Below are positions 1 through 10,440 of a DNA stretch of 64,000 nt, one piece after another; the first letter of the stretch is position 1, and each line of letters opens with the position of its first letter. A program made the position numbers and the translations under genes. The notes under the pieces were generated by a model. It saw nothing but the letters and a program-made list of their open reading frames with translations. It searched no databases and was not told the DNA's origin. The stretch spans positions 19,095 through 83,094 of the forward strand of contig UQYL01000005.1 of the NCBI GenBank assembly GCA_900545365.1, written 5' to 3'. This stretch comes from an uncultured Dialister sp. (GTDB taxonomy: Bacteria; Bacillota; Negativicutes; Veillonellales; Dialisteraceae).

Positions 1-1165
1 CCGTCGCGGCGGCTGCCGTCTCATCTCCCGACGCGTCTCCCTTGGAAACGATGCCTTTTCTGTACTTTTCCGCCATGGAGAGCGTGCGGTACAGCAGATT
101 GCCCAGGTCGTTGGACAGGTCGGAATTGATGCGGCTGATCAGGCGGTCACGGCTGAAATTGCCGTCCTGCCCCAGCTGGATATCATTCAGCAGGTAATAG
201 CGGATCGCGTCGGAGCCGAATTCCCGGAGCAGCGGGATCGGGTCGATCACATTGCCCTTGGACTTGGACATCTTTTCCCCGTCCACGATGAGCCAGCCGT
301 GACCGTACACTTTCTTCGGCAGCTCGATGCCGAGGCTCATCAGCATAATCGGCCAGATGATGGTGTGGAAGCGGACGATCTCCTTGCCCACAAGATGCAC
401 GTCGGCAGGCCAGAATTTTCTGAATTTTTCCGGGTCGTCCACAATGCCCGCAGCCGTCAGGTAATTGACGAGCGCGTCGAACCACACATAGACGACGTGC
501 TTCGGGTCGAAAGGCACCTGGATGCCCCAGGAGAAGCTCGTCCGGGATACGCACAGATCTTCCAGTCCGCTCTTGACGAACTGGATCATTTCATTTCTTC
601 TCGAAGCAGGCTGAATGAAATCGGGATGTTCCTCCACATATTTCATCCACCGGTCGGCGTACTTCGACATTTTGAAGAAATACGCTTCCTCGCTGACGCG
701 CTGCAGAGGCCGCCCGCAGTCCGGGCAGACGTGATTCTCGTCCAGTTTGTTCTCCGGCCAGAATGATTCACAGGGCACGCAGTACCAGCCTTCATATTTC
801 CCTTTATAAATATCGCCGTTGTCATAGGCGCGCCGGAAGAGCATCTGCACCACCTTTTCATGACGCTTCTCCGTGGTGCGGATAAAATCATCATTGGAAA
901 TGTTCAGCTCTTTCCACAGCTCCTGAAACATGGCGACGATCTTATTCGTATATTCGATCGGCGTCACGCCCATTTCTTCCGCCTTCTGCTCGATCTTCTG
1001 ACCGTGCTCGTCGGAGCCGGTCAGGAAGAATACGTCGCATCCGTCGAGACGTTTGAAACGGGCCATGCAGTCCGCGATGGTCGTGCAGTAGGTATGGCCG
1101 ATGTGGAGCTTCGCGCTCGGATAATAGATCGGCGTGGTAATATAATATTTCGGTTTATCGCACAT
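1..1165 (-). CDS. metG: Methionyl-tRNA synthetase, 3' end cut off by window edge
   Basis: Charges tRNA-Met with methionine in the cytoplasm. The first 388 codons are present; the anticodon-binding and C-terminal parts lie outside the window. Visible landmarks are the class I HIGH-type signature (KLHIGH, about residue 20), a zinc-knuckle region with two CxxC pairs (CVPC and CPDC, about residues 127-150) and the KMSKS loop (EKMSKSKGN, about residue 300). The start ATG at 1163-1165 follows a GGGAGG ribosome site 8 bases upstream. No T-box leader precedes it, unlike valS in this window. The family assignment is secure. Confidence 0.95.
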   Translation of the reverse strand, partial: MCDKPKYYITTPIYYPSAKLHIGHTYCTTIADCMARFKRLDGCDVFFLTGSDEHGQKIEQKAEEMGVTPIEYTNKIVAMFQELWKELNISNDDFIRTTEKRHEKVVQMLFRRAYDNGDIYKGKYEGWYCVPCESFWPENKLDENHVCPDCGRPLQRVSEEAYFFKMSKYADRWMKYVEEHPDFIQPASRRNEMIQFVKSGLEDLCVSRTSFSWGIQVPFDPKHVVYVWFDALVNYLTAAGIVDDPEKFRKFWPADVHLVGKEIVRFHTIIWPIMLMSLGIELPKKVYGHGWLIVDGEKMSKSKGNVIDPIPLLREFGSDAIRYYLLNDIQLGQDGNFSRDRLISRINSDLSNDLGNLLYRTLSMAEKYRKGIVSKGDASGDETAAAAT

Positions 1166-1203
1166 AAAAATCCTCCCTGTAAGAATGGCACTGATATTTA
1201 AAT

Positions 1204-1209
1204 ATTATA
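1204..1209 (-). promoter_or_regulatory. metG: Probable -10 of the metG promoter
   Basis: A TATAAT hexamer on the minus strand lies about 40 bases upstream of the metG start. No convincing -35 is seen at 17 bp, so this is a weak call based on the -10 alone. Confidence 0.4.
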
Positions 1210-1251
1210 CCGCATCTGGCGGAAGAAATGGAAATCTCTCCCGCAGGCGCG

Positions 1252-1290
1252 CAAAAAAATACATCTCAGAGATTTCCCTGAGATGTATTT
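1252..1290 (-). terminator. Intrinsic terminator of rpmF
   Basis: A perfect 12-bp stem (1257-1268 with 1279-1290) is followed on the minus strand by a run of seven T. It sits directly after the rpmF stop. Confidence 0.9.
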
Positions 1291-1299
1291 CGCAGATTC

Positions 1300-1485
1300 T
1301 TATTCTTCGGTCTTGGCCGCTACGACGGACTTGCCTTTGTAGAAACCGCATACGGGGCAGACGCGGTGAGGCATCTTCAGTGCATGGCACTGCGGGCACT
1401 CAACGAGACCCGGTACCGTCAATTTCCAATTTGCACGTCTTTTATCGCGACGGGATTTAGAATGTTTTCTCTTTGGGGCTGGCAT
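1300..1485 (-). CDS. rpmF: 50S ribosomal protein L32
   Basis: Small subunit protein of the large ribosomal subunit, 61 aa. The N-terminus is the usual basic L32 sequence (MAxPKRKxSKSRRDKRR type). A zinc ribbon with two CxxC pairs (CPQC and CPVC, about residues 31-47) shows it is the zinc-binding form. It has its own promoter and terminator. The yceD/DUF177 gene that commonly precedes rpmF is not next to it here; the upstream gene is a peptidase. Start: ATG behind an AAGGAGG site. Confidence 0.96.
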   Translation of the reverse strand: MPAPKRKHSKSRRDKRRANWKLTVPGLVECPQCHALKMPHRVCPVCGFYKGKSVVAAKTEE

Positions 1486-1582
1486 TTTCGCACCTCCTTA
1501 CCGATCATCGGAATGATCCGACCCTTTTTGCGGCTCTGCCGCCTCTTTCGGAATGTTCCGAACAGAATTTATCAACTTCACC

Positions 1583-1611
1583 ATTATAATTGGCGCTCTG
1601 TCTTTTGTCAA
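1583..1611 (-). promoter_or_regulatory. rpmF: rpmF promoter (sigma-A type)
   Basis: Minus strand TTGACA (1606-1611), 17-bp spacer, TATAAT (1583-1588): a consensus promoter. The leader of roughly 90 bases contains short inverted repeats built on TCGGA/TCCGA, of unknown meaning. Confidence 0.85.
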
Positions 1612-1663
1612 GGCGCGCCGCTGTTTCCGAGCCGCCGGGACGGGGAAATTTTCCGCGCCGTCC

Positions 1664-2788
1664 TTATTTCTTTTCCGCCGCCAGCTTCACGATCTCCACG
1701 GCCTGTTCCGCGCATTTCATCAGGTCGGCGATGACCTGGTATTCACCGCTGGTGTGGCACTTGAAATTGCCCGTACCGATGCCCACCGCCTCGATGCCGT
1801 GTTCATTGAAATGATTGGCGTCCATGCCGCCGCCGCCTTCCTTGAAGAAAGGCTCGATGCCGACTCTCCGGCAGGCTTCCTCAGCCAGCGCGCAGGGGCG
1901 GGCGTCCTTTTCAAGATGGAACGCATGATAGAGAGTGGCGATGTCCACTTCAATGGGGGTGTCGTATTTTTTGGAGATCTCTTCCGCCGCCCCATGGATC
2001 TTGTCGGAAATGGCCTGATACTCGTCGGCCTTGCGGCTGCGCTGCTCGCCGGTGATCGTCACAAGATCGCACACCACATTCGTGGCGCTGCCCGCCTGAA
2101 GCATGGAGAAATTCGCCGTCGACGCCGGAGAAAGGCGGCTGTCCGGCAGGTGCATGATAAGATCCGCCGCCACTTTTACGGCATTCAGGCCTTTTTCCGG
2201 TTCATTGCCGGCATGCGCCGTGCGGCCGTGCACTTTGATCGTCACTTTCCCCTTGCTGGGAGCCGCCGTCACAATAGTGCCCGCCTTCCCGGACGCATCG
2301 TACACGAAGCACGACTTCGAGAGAAACCGGCTGAAATCATACTGCCGGGAACCTTCCACACCGCTCTCTTCGCAGACAGAGAACGCCACTTCGATCGGGC
2401 CATGGGGAAGCTTCTCTTCCTGCACGGTGCGGAGCATGGCGAGAATGGCGCACACGCCGCCGATGTCGTCGCCCGCGAGGATCGTCTTGCCGTCGGAGTA
2501 AATGATTCCTTCTTCTTCATTGATGACCGGACAGATATGCCCGTTGTTGGCCACGCGGTCCATATGGGCGGAGAACATGACCGGCTCCGCGTCGGTATTG
2601 CCCGGCAGGAGGGCATAGAGATTGCCCGTGTCGCCGCCGAGTATCTCTCCCGCGCCGTCTTCCGTGACAGTCAGGCCGAGATCGGTCAGTTTCTTCTTCA
2701 ATACATCCGCAATGGCTCTTTCTCTGCGGGAATAGACCTCGATAGAAACGAGTTCCTTAAATTCGTCGATGATGCGCTGCTGATTCAT
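1664..2788 (-). CDS. M20-family zinc peptidase, peptidase T-like
   Basis: Cytoplasmic di-zinc aminopeptidase/tripeptidase of the M20 family, 374 aa, closest in layout to the peptidase-T-like (PepT2) group. Metal-site motifs are visible: SAHMD (about residue 74), AGDDIGG (about 105), the catalytic EES (about 139) and a C-terminal CHTSGEY containing the last histidine ligand. The dimerisation (lid) domain falls in the middle, about residues 180-285. The start is ATG with an AGGAGG site. It is a single gene with no operon partner. The exact peptide substrate cannot be told from sequence. Confidence 0.85.
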   Translation of the reverse strand: MNQQRIIDEFKELVSIEVYSRRERAIADVLKKKLTDLGLTVTEDGAGEILGGDTGNLYALLPGNTDAEPVMFSAHMDRVANNGHICPVINEEEGIIYSDGKTILAGDDIGGVCAILAMLRTVQEEKLPHGPIEVAFSVCEESGVEGSRQYDFSRFLSKSCFVYDASGKAGTIVTAAPSKGKVTIKVHGRTAHAGNEPEKGLNAVKVAADLIMHLPDSRLSPASTANFSMLQAGSATNVVCDLVTITGEQRSRKADEYQAISDKIHGAAEEISKKYDTPIEVDIATLYHAFHLEKDARPCALAEEACRRVGIEPFFKEGGGGMDANHFNEHGIEAVGIGTGNFKCHTSGEYQVIADLMKCAEQAVEIVKLAAEKK

Positions 2789-2873
2789 ACATCCTCCTGT
2801 ATATCAATTCCTAATGATATTGAGCACTGATTTCATCCTATCATACTCCCCGCCGAAATGGCAACGGAACGGC

Positions 2874-4190
2874 TCAGAGGGAAAAGCGCTCCTCATGGAA
2901 ACGGCCTTCCGGCACGCCGAGCGCCTTCATCACCCCATGGACCGACGCGCGGAGAGGGCCCGGTCCGCAGTACCAAAAAGACGCCTCGTCCGGAGAAATG
3001 CCGCTCCGCTCCAGCGCTTTCCGGAGAATGGATTCCGAGAAATGACCGTGCGCGCAGCCCGCCGCCTTTTCCCGGGACAGGACCGGCACGATCGTGAGAC
3101 CGGCCATTTCTTTTTCCATCCGCTCCCATTCGTCCCAGTCAATGAGCTCGCTCCGCTCCCGGACGCACCACAGAAGGAGGACGCGCCGCGGGCTGCCTCT
3201 GTGATAAAGGCTCCTCACTATGCTCATCATGGGGGTGATCCCCACGCCTCCCGCGATAAGGACGAGCGGCGTCTCCGGATACAAAGCGGGGCAGAACCGC
3301 CCGTACGGACCATCGGCCTTCACCAGGCTTCCCGGCCGGATATCCCCAACCTTCTCCGACCAGTCGCCCAGCGCCTTGATCGTGAATGCCAGCGGTTCAT
3401 CCGGCGCGGACGAGGCCGTAATGGCATGATATTCGCCGGGCACGGCGGGATCTTCCGCTTTGATATACGCGAACTGCCCTGCCAGACGAGGCATGACACG
3501 GCTCGTCTCGGGAGCAAGGATGACCGTCGTCATCGTACTGTTGTCCCGGATGACGTCCCTCACTCTGTACAGGTACGGTTTCCGCAGGAACACATGCCAC
3601 AGGAAGCATCCAAGCGATACGGCGGCGCACAGAAAGATGAGCGCCGCGAAAAGAGGCGCGTCCCAGAAGAATTTCAGCCGTGCCTCCGCGTGGAATGGCA
3701 GAAGCGCCACGGCAGCCGCTGTCAGATCGTGGAGGACAAGCTGCGTATTGTACCGGGTCAGCTTCCAGGCGTACAATTTCTTCCGCAGCTTCGCCGCGGC
3801 GCGCGACCTGTCCGTAATGAGATCGGACAGGAAGTACAGCGCCAGCGCAATGAGCACGATGAAGAGCACGAGCGACACTTCGCCGTAGCGGAAGCGGGGC
3901 GTGAACCAGCCCCGGTGCATGAAAAAGGCATGCGCGATGGAAATGACCACCGCTATCAGCGCCGCCGCGCCGTGGAAGCGGAGAAGCTTATCCTGCCCGA
4001 AAGCGCGCTCCACCGCCGGTATCCGCGCCGTCAAGATGAGCTGCGCGCAGAGCATCCAATACGCCCAGATCCCCAGGATCATCCCCGTCTGCTTCGCGCC
4101 GGAGAGCGCCTGCGCCGCGGGGCACAGGAAAAACGCCGCCGTCATCACCGCGGGCACCGCGAAATAAAAAATCCGCCACATCATTTTCAT
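2874..4190 (-). CDS. Ferric-reductase-like membrane flavoprotein (FNR-type NAD(P)H reductase)
   Basis: Predicted membrane oxidoreductase that would pass electrons from NAD(P)H through FAD and membrane haem to an acceptor such as ferric iron. The N-terminal half (about residues 1-190) has several hydrophobic helices with spaced histidines (FHGAAAL, IAHAFFMHRG, HDL, WHVFL), as in ferric-reductase-like domains. The C-terminal half (about 200-438) is FNR-like: an FAD loop, GGVGITPMMS for the nucleotide and a terminal CGPGPL. The start is set at the ATG at 4190 (438 aa). The longer frame runs across the hemL terminator and lacks a ribosome site, whereas AAAGGTGG precedes this ATG. It lies just downstream of the haem operon. 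The acceptor is unknown. Confidence 0.75.
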   Translation of the reverse strand: MKMMWRIFYFAVPAVMTAAFFLCPAAQALSGAKQTGMILGIWAYWMLCAQLILTARIPAVERAFGQDKLLRFHGAAALIAVVISIAHAFFMHRGWFTPRFRYGEVSLVLFIVLIALALYFLSDLITDRSRAAAKLRKKLYAWKLTRYNTQLVLHDLTAAAVALLPFHAEARLKFFWDAPLFAALIFLCAAVSLGCFLWHVFLRKPYLYRVRDVIRDNSTMTTVILAPETSRVMPRLAGQFAYIKAEDPAVPGEYHAITASSAPDEPLAFTIKALGDWSEKVGDIRPGSLVKADGPYGRFCPALYPETPLVLIAGGVGITPMMSIVRSLYHRGSPRRVLLLWCVRERSELIDWDEWERMEKEMAGLTIVPVLSREKAAGCAHGHFSESILRKALERSGISPDEASFWYCGPGPLRASVHGVMKALGVPEGRFHEERFSL

Positions 4191-4312
4191 GCTGACCACC
4201 TTTTGCCGTCTGAAAGATTTTTTTCTATTATAAATCTCTTTCCGCCGATTGACAGAAGATCCGCGCAAAAAAATCGGATGAAAAATTTCCGGCATTTTCT
4301 CAAAACAGGCAC

Positions 4313-4345
4313 GAAAAAAGCATGCGCTCATCACGCATGCTTTTC
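4313..4345 (-). terminator. Terminator of the haem biosynthesis operon
   Basis: A GCATGCG stem with a 7-base loop lies immediately after the hemL stop and is followed on the minus strand by a T run. Confidence 0.88.
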
Positions 4346-4348
4346 TTT

Positions 4349-5649
<1,301 letters not shown>

Positions 5650-5653
<4 letters not shown>

Positions 5654-6636
5654 TTCCCGTATTCCTCCTTCAGCCATTTCGCCGCGTCAATGGCGTGATA
5701 CGTAATGATGATATCCGCTCCGGCCCGTTTCATGCTGAGCAGGGATTCCAAAACGATCCGCCGCTCATCGATCCAGCCGTTTGCCGCGGCGGCCTTTACC
5801 ATGGCGTATTCGCCGCTCACGTTGTACACGGCGACGGGCCGGTCAATGCGCTCCCGCACCTGATGAACGATATCCAGATAGGTCATCGCGGGCTTCACCA
5901 TGATGATGTCTGCGCCTTCTTCCAGATCGAGGCCGACTTCTTTCATCGCTTCCCGGCTGTTGGCGGGGTCCATCTGATATCCCCGGCGGTCGCCGAAGTG
6001 CGGCGCGGAATCCGCCGCGTCGCGGAAGGGCCCGTAAAAAGCGGACGCGTATTTCACCGCATAAGACATGACAGACACATTCTGGAGGCCGTTTGCGTCG
6101 AGCGTCTCACGGATCACGCCGATGCGCCCGTCCATCATGTCGGAAGGCGCCACAATATCCGCGCCGCATTCCGCCTGAGACAGAGCCACTTTGGCAAGGA
6201 GGGGCAGCGTCGCGTCATTATCGACTTCATGGCCGCAGAGCTTCCCGCAGTGTCCGTGGCTGGTGTACTGGCAGAGGCAGACATCGCCGACGATGACCAG
6301 ATCAGGCACGGCGGCCTTGATGGCTTTCATGGCGCGCTGCACCGGGCTCGTCATGTCCCATGCGGAAGAGCCGATCTCATCCTTGTATTCGGGAAGGCCG
6401 AACACTTCCACCGCGGGGATGCCGAGTTTATAGACCTCTTCCGCCACTTTCACCGCGTTGTCCACGGAGAGATGATAACAGTTCGGCATGCTCGGGATCT
6501 CTTCTTTCACATTTGTGCCCGGAACGACGAAGATCGGATAAACAAAATCCGCCGGGCTCAGCGTATTTTCACGAACCATGCTGCGGATCGCCTCAGTTCT
6601 TCTGAGACGGCGCGGACGAAGTGTATTCAATTTCAT
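5650..6636 (-). CDS. hemB: Delta-aminolevulinic acid dehydratase (porphobilinogen synthase)
   Basis: Condenses two 5-aminolevulinate molecules to porphobilinogen. It has 328 aa from the ATG at 6636, which follows GAGGAG by 8 bases; the GTG nine bases earlier lies too close to that site. The cysteine-rich metal site CLCQYTSHGHC (about residue 118) marks the zinc-dependent type. Schiff-base lysines are seen in SYAVKYASAFYGPF (about 198) and MVKPAM (about 250). The 3' end overlaps hemL, implying coupled translation. Confidence 0.96.
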
Positions 6637-6659
6637 ATGTGTCACTCCTCTTTCAAAAC

Positions 6660-8207
6660 TTATCTGTTCCCCGCGTCACTTTCCGCGCGGGAATGCTCTG
6701 CCGCCGTAATGGCTTCCACCAGACCGTCTATGGTATACACATCGGAAACGACCTGTGGGCTAAGGCCGTAGCTCCGGCAGGCTTCCGCCGTGATCGGCCC
6801 GATGCAGGCGAGCACTGAATTGCGTATCGCGTCCAACTTATCCGGCGCCATGGCGATGAGATTATGCACCGTCGACGAGCTGGTCAGGGTAATGATATCC
6901 GCTTTCCCAGCGTCCAGCAGCGCATTGAGGCGCTTTTTACTCTCTTCATCGGCCACCGTGCAGTATGCTTCCGCCACATCGACGGAAGCGCCTGTTGCCC
7001 GGAGGCCTGTCACAAGGATCTCCCGCGCTTCTTTTGCCCTGGGAATGCAGATCTTCGTTTCTTTTCCCACCTGCGGCACAAGCGTCTCCAGCAGACCTTC
7101 CGCTTTGTACTCGCCGTCGGGAATGCAGTCCGCCCGCAGGCCGTACGGCCGGAGCGATTCCGCTGTCGCGGGCCCGATGCAGGCGATCTTCGCATTTCCC
7201 AGCGCTCTCGCGTCGAGCCCCTTTCCATACAGACGCTTAAAGAAACAGTCCACGCCGTTCTGACTGGTAAAGATGACCCAGTCATAGGTGCGGATCTTTT
7301 CAATGCAGCCGTCGAGACTGCGGAAATGATCGGTCGGCTCCGCGATGGAGATCACCGGGATCTCTTCGCACTCCGCCCCGAGCCGCTCCAGATGCCGCGT
7401 CAGCCGGGACGCCTGGCTGCGGGAACGCGTCACGATGACCCGCTTCCCGAAAAGCGGCTTATTGTCGAACCATCGCATTTCCTGACGCAGCTTCACCACA
7501 TCGCCCACGAGGAAAACCGCCGGCGGCAGAATGTGGAGATTCTTCACCGCCTCCTCCGCTTCGGCCAGCGTCGTTTCATAGACTTCCTGATAAGGCCTCG
7601 TGCCCCACCGGATAAACGCGGCCGGCGTATCACCGCGCCTTCCGTACTTCATCAGGTTTTCCGCGATGTGCCCCGTCTGGTGCACCCCCATCAAAAAGAT
7701 CAGCGTATCCGTCCCTCCGGCCAGTTTTTCCCAGTGGATGGAAGATTCCTTTTTTGTCGGATCTTCATGGCCGGTAACGACGGCGAAAGATGCCGCCACT
7801 TTTCTGTGCGTCACGGGAATACCGGCATAGGCCGGCGCGGCGATGGCCGAAGTGACTCCCGGCACCACCTCATAGGGCACGCCTTCTTTCCGAAGCTCAA
7901 GGATCTCCTCTCCGCCGCGCCCGAACACGAAAGGATCTCCGCCCTTCAGCCGGGCCACGATCTTCCCTTCTTTTCCCTTTTCGGCGAGCAGACGGCTGAT
8001 ATCTTCCTGCTTCATGGCGTGATTGCCGCACATTTTCCCTACGTAAATATATTCCGCTTTCGGGTTGGCCATCGACAGGAGCCGCCGATCCGCCAGATAA
8101 TCCCCTACGATGACGTCTGCTTCTTCAAGACACCGCTTCCCTTTCAGCGTGAGCAGTTCCGGGTCTCCCGGCCCCGCTCCGATCAAATACACAATCCCTG
8201 TTCCCAT
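6660..8207 (-). CDS. cobA-hemD: Uroporphyrinogen-III C-methyltransferase / uroporphyrinogen-III synthase fusion
   Basis: A two-domain protein of 515 aa. Residues 1-245 are a SAM-dependent uroporphyrinogen-III methyltransferase (GAGPGDPELLT near the start, RLKGGDPFVFGRGGEE, and a conserved GIPVTHR). Residues about 255-505 are the HemD synthase that closes the tetrapyrrole ring (FTSQNGVDCFF, ACIGPATAE, TSSSTVHN). The fusion places ring closure and the first step towards sirohaem or cobalamin on one chain, an arrangement known in Firmicutes. With the precorrin-2 dehydrogenase at the operon start, a complete route to sirohaem is encoded. Start: ATG with TGAGGAG. Confidence 0.93.
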   Translation of the reverse strand: MGTGIVYLIGAGPGDPELLTLKGKRCLEEADVIVGDYLADRRLLSMANPKAEYIYVGKMCGNHAMKQEDISRLLAEKGKEGKIVARLKGGDPFVFGRGGEEILELRKEGVPYEVVPGVTSAIAAPAYAGIPVTHRKVAASFAVVTGHEDPTKKESSIHWEKLAGGTDTLIFLMGVHQTGHIAENLMKYGRRGDTPAAFIRWGTRPYQEVYETTLAEAEEAVKNLHILPPAVFLVGDVVKLRQEMRWFDNKPLFGKRVIVTRSRSQASRLTRHLERLGAECEEIPVISIAEPTDHFRSLDGCIEKIRTYDWVIFTSQNGVDCFFKRLYGKGLDARALGNAKIACIGPATAESLRPYGLRADCIPDGEYKAEGLLETLVPQVGKETKICIPRAKEAREILVTGLRATGASVDVAEAYCTVADEESKKRLNALLDAGKADIITLTSSSTVHNLIAMAPDKLDAIRNSVLACIGPITAEACRSYGLSPQVVSDVYTIDGLVEAITAAEHSRAESDAGNR

Positions 8208-8237
8208 ACAATCTCCTCAAATTTCATTTCCCAATTG

Positions 8238-9164
8238 TCAATTTTCCCCGATCTCCGCGAGCACTTCGCGCCCGCCCGCGTCCAGGAGCGCTTCCGCGGC
8301 TCCCGCGCCGAGAGCCTCCGCTTCTCCTGCCGGGCCGGCAAAAGCCTTCCGGTAGAAACGTTTCCCGTCAACGGAAGAAATGAACGCGTCCACATGCATC
8401 TGCCCGTCTCTCATTTCCGCATACGCGCCGGCCGGCACCTTGCAGTCGCCTCCCACGCGTCCGAGGAAAGCTCTTTCCGCCGAAATGCAGGCCGCCACAT
8501 CCTCATCATGGAGGAACGACAGCATGCGCCGCAGTTCCGTATCTGCCTTCCGCACTTCCACGGCCATGACGCCCTGTCCTGCCGCGGGAATGCTCTCCTC
8601 CGCTGTCAGGTAAGACCGTATCCGGTCTCCGAGCCCGAGCCGCTTGAGCCCTGCCGCCGCCAGGATGACCGCGTCGTACTGCCCTTCATCCAGTTTCCGG
8701 AGACGGGTCTGCACATTGCCCCGGAGAGACGCCACGGCGAGGTCTCCCCGCCGGTGCAGGAGCTGCGACTGCCGCCGGAGACTGGAAGTTCCGACTTTCG
8801 CCCCTGCCGGAAGCTCTTCTACGCTCCCGTACTTCAGCGAAACAAAAGCGTCCCTCGGATCTTCACGGGCCGTTACCGCGGCCAGCGTGAAATCCGGGGC
8901 CAGCTCCGCCGGCATGTCTTTCAGACTGTGCACGGCCAGATCGGCCTTCCCTTCCAGCAGGAGATACTCCAGCTCCTTAATAAAGAGCCCTTTCCCGCCG
9001 ATCTCCGCCAGCGGCCTACTCAATATCTCGTCGCCCCGGGTGGACACCGGAAGAAGTTCAACCGCCGTTTCAGGATACCGCTCCCGGATGCGCGCGGCCA
9101 CATACTCTGCCTGCCACATGGCAAGAAGGCTCTTCCTCGTGGCGATCACAATCTTATTTATCAT
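8238..9164 (-). CDS. hemC: Hydroxymethylbilane synthase (porphobilinogen deaminase)
   Basis: Joins four porphobilinogen units into hydroxymethylbilane, 308 aa. The cysteine that carries the dipyrromethane cofactor is visible in GGDCKVPAGAYA (about residue 238), and the N-terminal ATRKSLLAMWQ (SRxSxLAxxQ type) and TSSLRRQ motifs are typical. The start is the ATG at 9164, inside the end of hemA (11-base overlap), because AGGGAGG lies 6 bases upstream; the longer reading frame runs further into hemA and has no support. Confidence 0.95.
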   Translation of the reverse strand: MINKIVIATRKSLLAMWQAEYVAARIRERYPETAVELLPVSTRGDEILSRPLAEIGGKGLFIKELEYLLLEGKADLAVHSLKDMPAELAPDFTLAAVTAREDPRDAFVSLKYGSVEELPAGAKVGTSSLRRQSQLLHRRGDLAVASLRGNVQTRLRKLDEGQYDAVILAAAGLKRLGLGDRIRSYLTAEESIPAAGQGVMAVEVRKADTELRRMLSFLHDEDVAACISAERAFLGRVGGDCKVPAGAYAEMRDGQMHVDAFISSVDGKRFYRKAFAGPAGEAEALGAGAAEALLDAGGREVLAEIGEN

Positions 9165-10440
9165 TGGCGGCCTCCCTGATTTCCAGCCGGAAAATGCGCT
9201 CCATCGCTTCCTTCTCCGCGATCTCATGGACCGTTCCGGCCGCCGTATTGAGGCGGATCATCGGCTCCCGGAGCAGCTTCCTCACAATCATGTGCGTCAT
9301 GTGGTCTATGATCTTTTCTTCTTCTTCTGTCAGATGTCCGATCTTGGCCAGCGCTTTCCGCTGTTCTCTCTCCCGGATGTGCTCCGCCTTGTCGGAAAGC
9401 GAGACCATCACAGGACGCGTGCTGAGATAGGTAAATCGCTCTTCCAGCGAACGGATCTCCTCTTCGATGATCACCCGCGCTCTTTCCGCCTCACCTTCAC
9501 GGAAACGGATATTTTCTTCCACGATCTGCTGCAGGTCGTCAATATTGACAAGGGTCACGCCCTTGATATTCCCCACTTCCGGATCGGAGTCGCGGGGCAC
9601 AGCGATATCGATGACCATGAGCGGACGGTTCTGGCGGCGGTTCATCAGCTGCCGCACTTCCCACGGCTTGATGATGTACTGCGTCGCGCCGGTGGAGCTG
9701 ATCAGAATATCCGCTTCGTCCGCTGCCTGAAAAGCGCTGTCAAAAGGAACGGCGCGGCCGCCCACTTTCAGCGCCAGCGCTTCCGCCCTATCGAAGTGGC
9801 GGTTCGTCACGATGACCGATTTCAGCCCTTTGCCCTGTAAATTCTTCACCGTGAGTTCCGCCGTTTCCCCGGCGCCGAAGATCATCGCGGTCCGGCCTTC
9901 CAGAGAGCCGAGGCTCTTCTGGGCCATCTGCACCGCCGCGTAGCTCACGGAGACGGCGTTGTACGAAATGTGCGTCTCCGTGCGCACCCGCTTTCCCGTG
10001 GTAATTGCCCGGTGGAAAAGCGTATTTAAAATCGTGGCTGTCGCTTTTTCCGCCAGCGCCATGGTGTACGCCGTCTTGACCTGATTCAGGATCTGGCTCT
10101 CTCCGAGAACCATGGAATCCAGCCCGGACACCACTTCAAAAAGGTGACGGATGCATCCCTCACCTTCAAAATAATAAAAGTATTCTTTTTTCGCGTCCGC
10201 TCTCGTATTGCCGGACACGGTCAGAAAGAAGTCTTCCAGCGACGTCCTTCCTTCACTGCCGTCGAGCACGGCGTAAATCTCCGTGCGGTTGCACGTGGAA
10301 AGGATGACGGCTTCCCGCATTCCTTCCAGATCATGAATATGACGGAGGCCGCTTTTGATGCTTTCCGCCGTCATGGCAAATTTTTCCCTGATTTCAACTG
10401 GAACGGTCTTATGATTCAGTCCTAAAACGACCCATTGCAT
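9154..10440 (-). CDS. hemA: Glutamyl-tRNA reductase
   Basis: First committed step of C5 tetrapyrrole synthesis: reduces glutamyl-tRNA(Glu) to glutamate-1-semialdehyde using NADPH. Length is 428 aa. Signatures are GLNHKTVPVEIREKF at the N-terminus, the catalytic cysteine in STCNRTEIY (about residue 49), the GESQIL loop (about 117) and the nucleotide-binding FGAGETAELTVKNL (about 190). The C-terminal helical dimerisation domain is complete. The start overlaps the end of the upstream precorrin-2 dehydrogenase gene; GAGGAG lies 10 bases before the ATG. Confidence 0.95.
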   Translation of the reverse strand: MQWVVLGLNHKTVPVEIREKFAMTAESIKSGLRHIHDLEGMREAVILSTCNRTEIYAVLDGSEGRTSLEDFFLTVSGNTRADAKKEYFYYFEGEGCIRHLFEVVSGLDSMVLGESQILNQVKTAYTMALAEKATATILNTLFHRAITTGKRVRTETHISYNAVSVSYAAVQMAQKSLGSLEGRTAMIFGAGETAELTVKNLQGKGLKSVIVTNRHFDRAEALALKVGGRAVPFDSAFQAADEADILISSTGATQYIIKPWEVRQLMNRRQNRPLMVIDIAVPRDSDPEVGNIKGVTLVNIDDLQQIVEENIRFREGEAERARVIIEEEIRSLEERFTYLSTRPVMVSLSDKAEHIREREQRKALAKIGHLTEEEEKIIDHMTHMIVRKLLREPMIRLNTAAGTVHEIAEKEAMERIFRLEIREAANDK